Of a stretch of 12,521 nucleotides of DNA, positions 6,419 through 12,521 are shown piece by piece. Origin of the DNA: Actinomycetes bacterium (GTDB taxonomy: Bacteria > Actinomycetota > Coriobacteriia > Coriobacteriales > Eggerthellaceae); assembly GCA_023403475.1 (NCBI GenBank), contig JAEYEL010000153.1:1-12521 (forward strand), written 5' to 3'. The position numbers and the translations under genes are program-made. The notes below the pieces were generated by a model that worked only from the letters and a program-made list of their open reading frames with translations, searched no databases and was not told where the DNA came from. Every line of letters starts with the position of its first letter. The stretch's first letter is position 1.

Positions 6419-6482
6419 TCTGAATGCCGCATAGAAAACTTTCGATTGCGCGGAAAAATGGACTCTTATTGGGAGGGTGGAA

Positions 6483-7391
6483 ATGAAGAAAAGCATGCGG
6501 GTAATATTCTCATCCGTGCTGGCGCTTTCGCTCGTTGGCGCGTTTACGCTGCTTGGGTGCTCGAGCGAGAAGAAGGCTGAGGAGCCTAAGGCGCAGCAGA
6601 CCAAGCAGAAGGAGGAAAGCCACGAACCCGTTGAGCTTCAGATCTTCGCGGCCAATTCGCTTTCGAAGGCCATGAACGAGGTTCAGGAGCTTTACATGAA
6701 GGATCACAGTTGGGTGACCTTCGCCGACACGCAGTACGAAGCTTCGGGCACTTTGAATGAGATGCTCGGTGCCGGTTCTTATGCCGATGTGCTGGTCACG
6801 GCTTCGAAGGCAACCATGGATACGGCAGTTGACAAGGGCTATGTCGATGCATCCACGCGCTTCGACATGTTCACGAACGAGCTGGTCATAGTAACCGGCG
6901 AAGGCAATGCCAATATTACCGATGTGAAGCTGCAGGACTTGGCTTCCGGCAACTACACGGTTGCCGTTGGCGACGCTAACGTGCCTGCGGGCAACTATGC
7001 CAAGCAGTCGCTGACCACTACCGATCCTGCCTGTTGGATAAGCAACGATGGAACCAAGGGCAAGGAATGCTCCGGCAAAGAGGGCACTTTCGACGGAACT
7101 CCGCTTGCGGGCAAGGTGACCGAAGGCTCTTCGGTGGGCAACGTGTGCTCTTATGCGAACTCCGGCGATGTCGACGTGGCTATGGTGTACAGCTCCGACG
7201 TGTACCGCTTCGGCGGCGTGAAAATTGTGAGCACGGTTCCGGCTGACACGCATAAGAACATCCTGTATCCGGCCGCCATCTGCGCCGGTTCCAAAAACGC
7301 CGAGGCTGCCCAAGAATTCCTTGATTGGGCCTTCACCAACGAAGGCGCCATCAAGGTTTGGCAGGAGTGGGGCTTCGAACTGGCTGCATAG
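6483..7391 (+). CDS. modA: molybdate ABC transporter substrate-binding lipoprotein ModA
   Basis: Captures molybdate (or tungstate) outside the membrane and passes it to ModBC. The 302-aa product starts with a lipoprotein signal peptide, MKKSMRVIFSS, ending in the lipobox LLGC (lipidated C26), then a charged linker. The binding fold shows the ModA marks: LQIFAANSLSKAMNEV (oxyanion Ser at about 59), YEASGTLNEMLGAGSYADVLVTAS, ELVIVTGEGN, VAVGDANVPAGNYAKQSL and VDVAMVYSSDV. ATG 6483 has GGGAGGG close upstream; GTG 6477 would add two residues only. Residues about 180-213 (ACWISNDG ... GTPLAG) look like an insertion; the mature chain has four cysteines, C184, C196, C222 and C267, more than usual, which could form disulfides. 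First gene of the mod cluster, with its own promoter and a hairpin downstream. Confidence 0.95.
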   Translation: MKKSMRVIFSSVLALSLVGAFTLLGCSSEKKAEEPKAQQTKQKEESHEPVELQIFAANSLSKAMNEVQELYMKDHSWVTFADTQYEASGTLNEMLGAGSYADVLVTASKATMDTAVDKGYVDASTRFDMFTNELVIVTGEGNANITDVKLQDLASGNYTVAVGDANVPAGNYAKQSLTTTDPACWISNDGTKGKECSGKEGTFDGTPLAGKVTEGSSVGNVCSYANSGDVDVAMVYSSDVYRFGGVKIVSTVPADTHKNILYPAAICAGSKNAEAAQEFLDWAFTNEGAIKVWQEWGFELAA

Positions 7392-7420
7392 TTCGACCGC
7401 TCGGCTCATGCAAAAGTAGG

Positions 7421-7457
7421 AAGAAGGGTGGGAAGGCGCTTGTCTCCCACCCTTCTT
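7421..7457 (+). terminator. terminator or attenuator after modA
   Basis: A perfect 13-bp stem, AAGAAGGGTGGGA (7421-7433) and TCCCACCCTTCTT (7445-7457), with an 11-nt loop lies 29 nt after the modA stop. There is no U-run after the stem, so termination may be partial, which would leave modA more abundant than modBC, or the stem may protect the modA mRNA 3' end. Confidence 0.65.
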
Positions 7458-7479
7458 AGTTGGCGGTTCGTGATCGGCA

Positions 7480-7555
7480 GGGAACTTTTCCAATGCCATT
7501 CGCTTAAGTTGATGGCAATTTTTGGGCGCAATAAGCAGGCATTGGAAACTTTCCC
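7480..7555. repeat. 76-bp long inverted repeat in the modA-modB gap
   Basis: GGGAACTTTTCCAATGCC (7480-7497) is the inverse of GGCATTGGAAACTTTCCC (7538-7555) at 16 of 18 positions. Inside, GCTTA (7502-7506) pairs with TAAGC (7532-7536), so one extended hairpin can form. It may be an RNA structure of the mod transcript or a small palindromic (REP- or MITE-like) insertion; a genome-wide copy count would decide. Confidence 0.7.
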
Positions 7556-7560
7556 GTGAG

Positions 7561-7589
7561 CGCAAGCGGAAGGATTCATTGCGCTTGCG
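7561..7589. repeat. 8-bp stem hairpin in the modB leader
   Basis: CGCAAGCG (7561-7568) and CGCTTGCG (7582-7589) are perfect inverted copies with a 13-nt loop, starting six bases after the long inverted repeat. Confidence 0.55.
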
Positions 7590-7622
7590 GGAAAGGCTCT
7601 CTTCGGATACTGTATGCAACGG

Positions 7623-7677
7623 GCGCGCCTTTGCCTGCGGCATGTGGTACTGTTTTCTGCAAAGGCAAACGGCGCGC
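7623..7677. repeat. inverted repeat just upstream of modB
   Basis: GCGCGCCTTTGCC (7623-7635) pairs with GGCAAACGGCGCGC (7664-7677) with one extra base on the right arm. An alternative register pairs CCTTTGC (7628-7634) with GCAAAGG (7659-7665). It ends 52 nt before the modB ATG and is the fourth inverted repeat in a row since the modA stop. Confidence 0.55.
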
Positions 7678-7729
7678 AGATGGTTCGAGCCGTATGTCGT
7701 TCATGACGTTTGGAAGGCGAAGGCATAGG

Positions 7730-9102
7730 ATGGGAAAACGCACGGTTTGTTGGGTGGCTGCGGTGGCTTTGGGCGTGTGCCTCGGTTTGACGTATCCTGC
7801 CTTGTCTTTAGCGGACGAAGCTTCCGCCCTTGTCGAGAACAGCGAGGCGGTTTCCACAAGCGACGCGGCTGTTTCCGCCGAAGGCGAGGCGGCGCTCATC
7901 GACGGGGCTCCCTTTGCGGTCGATAGCTTCAGCCGTGCGCAAAAGGGTTCAAACCGCGAACTGGACGGGCAGTATCTGGGTTACAGCTACTACCAGGGCA
8001 GCTCCGCCGACTATGCGGTTGCCGTGGCTACCGATAAGTACGTTCTCGTTTACGTTCCCGCTTCGGCAGGCGACCTGTGCGACATCGGCGATCCTGCTTC
8101 GCAGGGTATTCTCAAGAAGTACTTTCTTGCGCTCGATGCCTCCGCCATTACGGGCGGAATCGTCATGGACGATTCCGCGCCGTGGTACTTCACCAGCGAA
8201 GATGCGGCTAGCATGGGCGGCATCGCGTACAGCTTCGCCGTTGAGGCGGGGAAGGGGAAGTACTACGTCTGCGCCATAGGCGAGGATGGCTCGGACGTGG
8301 TTTCCACGGCGGTCGAGGGCCTTACGCGCCCCGCCCACGTCGACTTCCTGAAAATAGTGACGCCCGATGCGGTGGATATCGCCCTGCCGGCAACCGGAAT
8401 CGCTGCGTTCGGCGAGTTCCTGAGCGGCATAGACTTAAGCCCCTTGTGGGTCACGCTGCGTACCACGGGCACGGCCATCGTGTTCATATTCATTCTGGGG
8501 CTGGCAGCGGCGTACTTCAGCCTGCGCATTCCCAAGCGCGCGCAGGACATCGCCGACACCATTTTCACCATTCCCATGGTGCTGCCGCCTACAGTGTGCG
8601 GCTTCCTATTGCTTCTGGCTCTGGGTCGTAACACGAAGCTGGGCCAATGGTTCATCGACATCGGTTTCCCGCTCATCTTCAGCTGGCAGGCCACGGTCAT
8701 TGCCGCTGTGGTGGTGGCGTTCCCGCTTATGTACCGCAGTGCGCGCGGGGCATTCGAGAATCTTGACCCGAACATGCTCGACGCGGCGCGTACGCTGGGG
8801 TGGAGTAACCGCAAGATATTCATCAGGCTCATGATGCCCTTGTCGTGGAGCTCCATCGCGGCCGGCACGGTGCTTGCGTTCGCCCGTGCGCTCGGCGAGT
8901 TCGGCGCGACGCTGTTTCTGGCGGGCAACTACGTGGGCATCACGCGCACCATTCCCATCGCCATCTACTTCGAATGGATGAGCGGTAACATCGACGTGGC
9001 GCTGTTCTGGACGGTTGTCATCCTCATATTCAGCTTTATCGTTATTCTGTTCATCAACTTGTGGAGTCGACGTACCACGAAGTACCGGAGGGGGGTGGAA
9101 GA

Positions 9103-9106
<4 letters not shown>
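7730..9106 (+). CDS. modB: molybdate ABC transporter permease ModB with extra N-terminal extracytoplasmic domain
   Basis: Membrane channel subunit of the molybdate importer. The 458-aa product is about twice the usual ModB length. Residues 1-28 form a signal peptide (MGKRTVCWVAAVALGVCLG, cleavage likely after SLA). Residues about 30-220 are a soluble, acidic, Tyr/Ala/Ser-rich region that I do not recognise (GQYLGYSYYQGSSADYAVAVATDKYVLVYVP is cut here to GQYLGYSYYQG). Residues 236-446 are the ModB permease with about five membrane spans, TIPMVLPPTVCGFLLLL, and the EAA loop MLDAARTLGWSNRKIF (349-364) that docks ModC. An outside N-terminus fits the type I importer topology. ATG 7730 is chosen because a signal peptide starts there and AAGG lies 6-7 nt upstream; the frame is open back to 7556 but with atypical sequence. 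Its TGA overlaps the modC ATG. Confidence 0.92.
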
Positions 9107-10215
<1,109 letters not shown>

Positions 10216-10232
10216 TCGGTTCCCTATTGGAT

Positions 10233-10238
10233 TATAAT
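10233..10238 (+). promoter_or_regulatory. TATAAT -10 box of an internal moaA promoter
   Basis: A perfect TATAAT lies 28 bp before the moaA ATG. The position of a -35 falls on the last codons of modC and shows no good match, so the promoter is probably weak or activator-dependent. The resulting leader of about 20 nt leaves no room for a molybdenum cofactor riboswitch. Confidence 0.5.
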
Positions 10239-10265
10239 GACCTCTGACGAGAAAGAGGGGCGCTC

Positions 10266-11267
10266 ATGAAAGATTCATACGGACGGGTTATCGATTATCT
10301 GCGGATATCGCTGACCGACCGATGCAACTTCCGCTGCATCTACTGCATGCCCGAAGAGGGCGTGAAACAGATGCGGCACGAGGATATTCTACGCATCGAG
10401 GAAATTGCCCAGGTGGTGCGCGTCGCGGCGGGCATGGGCGTGCGCAGCATCCGCCTTACGGGCGGCGAGCCGCTGGTGCGCTTGGGTGTGGTCGATCTGG
10501 TGCGTGACATCGCAAACACGCCGGGCATCGAGAACATCTCGCTCACCACGAACGGTGTGCTTCTGCCCCGCATGGCGCACGATTTGAAGACAGCGGGGCT
10601 TTCGCGCGTGAACATTTCGCTCGACACGCTCGATGCCGAGCAGTTTCGCCAGATAACGCGATGCGGTGAGTTGCAGCAGACGCTCGACGGCATCGAAGCG
10701 GCGCTTGCGGCGGGGCTTGATCCGGTGAAGATAAACGCCGTGGCGGTGCGCAGCCTGAATCAGGACTATTTGGCGTTCGCACGCCTTTCGCTTGATCGCC
10801 CCTTGCACGTGCGCTTCATCGAGTACATGCCGGTGGGCGAAAGCTCCGGTACGGACGGCTGCGGGTGGGGCTTGTCGGACGTGATTTCCTGCGAAGAGCT
10901 GTTCGACACCATAAACGAGCGAGCTCGCGCCGCCGGCATGCCGGAACTGGTGCCCGCAGGCGCCGCGAGTCCTCTTGGGTGGGGGCCGGCGCGTTATTAT
11001 GAGTTTCCCGGCGCGAAAGGCACAGTAGGGTTCATCTCTCCCGTGTCGCGTCACTTCTGCGGCGAATGCAACCGCCTGCGCCTGACGGCCGATGGGAAGC
11101 TGCGCCCGTGTTTGTTCTCCGACAAAGAATACGACCTGCGCCACGCTCTGCGCGAGGGCGACGAGGCTGCCCAGCGCGCCGTGTTCCTAGAGGCGTTAGG
11201 TGCCAAACCCGACGAGCATCACGACAAAGTGGGAACCGAGCGCGGCATGAGCCAGATTGGGGGATAG
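10266..11267 (+). CDS. moaA: GTP 3',8-cyclase MoaA
   Basis: Radical SAM enzyme that turns GTP into 3',8-cyclo-7,8-dihydro-GTP, the first step of molybdenum cofactor synthesis. The 333-aa product has the SAM cluster motif CNFRCIYC (C20, C24, C27), LTGGEPL (64-70), a second cluster site C265-x2-C268-x13-C282 (FCGECNRLRLTADGKLRPC) and the C-terminal GTERGMSQIGG whose final Gly-Gly is needed for catalysis in characterised MoaA. ATG 10266 has AGAGGGG five nt upstream. It lies 50 bp after modC, so it may be read from the mod transcript and from its own -10 box. moaC follows 89 bp downstream; moaB/mogA, moaD, moaE and moeA are not seen. Confidence 0.97.
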   Translation: MKDSYGRVIDYLRISLTDRCNFRCIYCMPEEGVKQMRHEDILRIEEIAQVVRVAAGMGVRSIRLTGGEPLVRLGVVDLVRDIANTPGIENISLTTNGVLLPRMAHDLKTAGLSRVNISLDTLDAEQFRQITRCGELQQTLDGIEAALAAGLDPVKINAVAVRSLNQDYLAFARLSLDRPLHVRFIEYMPVGESSGTDGCGWGLSDVISCEELFDTINERARAAGMPELVPAGAASPLGWGPARYYEFPGAKGTVGFISPVSRHFCGECNRLRLTADGKLRPCLFSDKEYDLRHALREGDEAAQRAVFLEALGAKPDEHHDKVGTERGMSQIGG

Positions 11268-11356
11268 GGAATACCCGGTGGCTTGTCGGGCGTTAAAACG
11301 TCGTTGGAACGTCTTGCCGCCTTGCTAGTGCTAGTTTACGAGAAAGGTAATAGGGA

Positions 11357-11863
11357 ATGACAGAACAGCAGTTGACGCACATTGACGAGCGCGGGGACGT
11401 GCGCATGGTGGACGTGTCGCAAAAGGCCGACACCGAGCGCATCGCGGTGGCGGAGGGATTCATTGCCATGCACCAGGAAACGCTTGACCTCATTACGAGC
11501 GGTGCTGCAGCCAAAGGCGATGTGCTGGCCTGCGCACGCGTGGCGGGTGTGATGGCCGCCAAACAAACGAGCAGCCTTATTCCTATGTGCCATCCGCTCA
11601 ATATCACGAAGGCGAAGGTGGAGTGTTTGCCCGTGCAGGCAGGCGAGCGCGAAGACGGCCGCGTGGGCATACACATCACCACCACGTGCGGCGTGACCGG
11701 CAAGACCGGCATCGAGATGGAAGCGCTTACCGCCGCGAGTGTGGCATGCCTCACTGTCTATGACATGTGCAAAGCGGTTGACAGGGGCATGGAAATAATG
11801 GACGTGCGCCTTCTCAAAAAAGACGGAGGCAAAACCGGCCTGTGGCTTCGGGAAGAAGAATAG
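11357..11863 (+). CDS. moaC: cyclic pyranopterin monophosphate synthase MoaC
   Basis: Converts the MoaA product to cyclic pyranopterin monophosphate, the second step of molybdenum cofactor synthesis; a hexameric cytoplasmic enzyme. The 168-aa product has the usual length and motifs: VSQKADTERIAVAEG, LIPMCHPLNIT (catalytic H79), GVTGKTGIEMEALTAASVA, YDMCKAVDRGM (D136, K139) and LLKKDGGKTG (K155). ATG 11357 follows GAGAAAGGTAATAGGGA, with AAAGG about 9 nt upstream. The 89-bp gap after moaA holds two AACGTC copies (11298-11303, 11308-11313) and TTGCCG (11314-11319) but no convincing -10, so I think it is co-transcribed with moaA. A stem terminator follows the stop. Confidence 0.97.
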   Translation: MTEQQLTHIDERGDVRMVDVSQKADTERIAVAEGFIAMHQETLDLITSGAAAKGDVLACARVAGVMAAKQTSSLIPMCHPLNITKAKVECLPVQAGEREDGRVGIHITTTCGVTGKTGIEMEALTAASVACLTVYDMCKAVDRGMEIMDVRLLKKDGGKTGLWLREEE

Positions 11864-11898
11864 GCTGCGAGGGAGAGAACGAGCAGGCTGCGTTGGAC

Positions 11899-11951
11899 GA
11901 AAGCGAGTAGCCATTAGCCGTCGAGATCGCGGAGGGTGGCTACTCGCTTTC
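11899..11951. terminator. convergent terminator between moaC and the flavoprotein gene
   Basis: A perfect 15-bp stem, GAAAGCGAGTAGCCA (11899-11913) and TGGCTACTCGCTTTC (11937-11951), encloses a 23-nt loop. It lies 35 nt after the moaC stop and 61 nt after the stop of the leftward gene, and both strands end the stem in CTTTC, so it can serve both. Confidence 0.8.
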
Positions 11952-11981
11952 TACAAGGTGATGTTTCCGCAAATGCTGAAT

Positions 11982-12011
11982 TCTCGCTTGTGCAGTTTCC
12001 GCTTGTGCAAT
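11982..12011. repeat. two direct 15-bp repeats beside the flavoprotein stop
   Basis: TCTCGCTTGTGCAGT (11982-11996) and TTCCGCTTGTGCAAT (11997-12011) share the core CGCTTGTGCA and touch each other. They end next to the stop codon of the leftward gene. No function is evident. Confidence 0.5.
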
Positions 12012-12012
12012 C

Positions 12013-12521
12013 TTACTCGATGCTCGCTCCCAGTTTGCGAGCCTTTTCGAGACCGGGGTTTCCGGCTATGGCACCCTTTTCGTATACGGCGTTCACCAGC
12101 ACTTCACCGATGATTTCCTGCTTGCAGTAGTTCGCGGCGATGCGGAAGCTTTGGACAAGACCGTCGGCGGTGGTGATGTCCTTGTCCTCGAAGCACAGCA
12201 AAAGCGCCGTCTTCTTGAAGCCGAACATGCCGGGGTTTCCCACAGCGCAGAACATGCGATCCATGAACGCCTTGATCTGCGCGGGATAGGTGTAATAGTA
12301 CATGGGGAAGGCGTACACGATAATGTCTTTTCCCTTCATCTGCGGATACAACTCCTGCATAGCGTCTTGCTGGTAGCATTCGCCATGGTGGCTAAAGCAA
12401 TACTCGCACGCCATGCAGCCGTTGATGTGCAGGTTTCCCACGTCAAGGCGCGTGACCTTGTTGCCCGATGCTTCTGCGCCTTCGATGAACGCGTCGGCCA
12501 GCATAGATGAGTTCCCACCCT
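12013..12521 (-). CDS. iron-sulfur flavoprotein / NADPH-dependent FMN reductase family (5' end cut)
   Basis: A flavodoxin-fold protein that probably moves electrons between FMN and an Fe-S centre. The gene runs off the right edge: in frame before MLADAFIEGA the sequence reads GGNSS, the end of the GSPRxGGNSS phosphate-binding loop, so the internal ATG at 12502-12504 is not the start; about 10-15 residues are missing. A cysteine motif C-x2-C-x2-C-x6-C (CMACEYCFSHHGEC) resembles the 4Fe-4S site of Isf-type iron-sulfur flavoproteins. Further family marks are DIIVYAFPMYYYTYPAQIKAFMDR and the C-terminal GNPGLEKARKLG. The stop is TAA (12013-12015). Convergent with moaC, so it is not part of the molybdenum operon; its physiological partner is unknown. 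Confidence 0.88.
   Translation of the reverse strand, partial: GGNSSMLADAFIEGAEASGNKVTRLDVGNLHINGCMACEYCFSHHGECYQQDAMQELYPQMKGKDIIVYAFPMYYYTYPAQIKAFMDRMFCAVGNPGMFGFKKTALLLCFEDKDITTADGLVQSFRIAANYCKQEIIGEVLVNAVYEKGAIAGNPGLEKARKLGASIE

Noticed and set aside
6510..7643. Minus-strand open frame of 377 codons opposite modA
   Set aside because: Antisense to a clear ModA; composition is typical of shadow frames in GC-rich DNA.
7670..7705. tRNA-like GGTTCGAGCC that could be a T-arm
   Set aside because: No matching T-stem partner, acceptor stem, D-arm or anticodon arm can be built around it.
10216..10265. Molybdenum cofactor riboswitch before moaA
   Set aside because: The gap is 50 bp and the likely leader about 20 nt, far too short for that aptamer.

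Overview
The window is high-GC bacterial DNA with compact genes, strong Shine-Dalgarno sites and short intergenic gaps. Codon use, the MSGHSKW-type YebC, lipoprotein ModA and the concentration of molybdenum genes suggest an anaerobic Actinomycetota of the class Coriobacteriia (Eggerthella/Adlercreutzia/Slackia type). This placement is an inference from gene content, not the result of a search.

Left part (1-3658): a glycine-rich C-terminal tail of a rightward gene enters from the left edge (1-48). Next comes leftward queH (epoxyqueuosine reductase), a roughly 580-bp gene-free divergent region full of short degenerate repeats, and a rightward pair made of a HAD-family hydrolase and tgt (tRNA-guanine transglycosylase) separated by one base. 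QueH and Tgt act at the last and the middle steps of tRNA queuosine formation, so this is a queuosine locus with a HAD enzyme of unknown role attached.

Middle part (3659-6213): an AT-rich patch with an extended -10 promoter and a hairpin-rich leader of about 230 nt precedes a Rpn/PD-(D/E)XK 'transposase-like' nuclease gene whose C-terminal coiled coil contains a recent 45-bp duplication. After it come yebC, a strong bidirectional terminator and a small leftward XRE-type repressor gene.

Right part (6214-12521): a molybdenum block. A good sigma70-type promoter drives modA (molybdate-binding lipoprotein). A chain of four inverted repeats separates modA from modB and modC, which overlap by ATGA. 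ModB is unusual in carrying a signal peptide and an unrecognised extracytoplasmic domain of about 190 residues ahead of the permease. moaA (GTP 3',8-cyclase) and moaC (cyclic pyranopterin monophosphate synthase) follow, so molybdate uptake and the first two steps of molybdenum cofactor synthesis sit together. A 15-bp stem terminator lies between moaC and a leftward iron-sulfur flavoprotein gene that is cut by the right edge.

The points most worth a second look are the ModB N-terminal domain, the hairpin chain between modA and modB, the structured leader of the Rpn-like gene, and the repeat-rich region between queH and the HAD-tgt pair.
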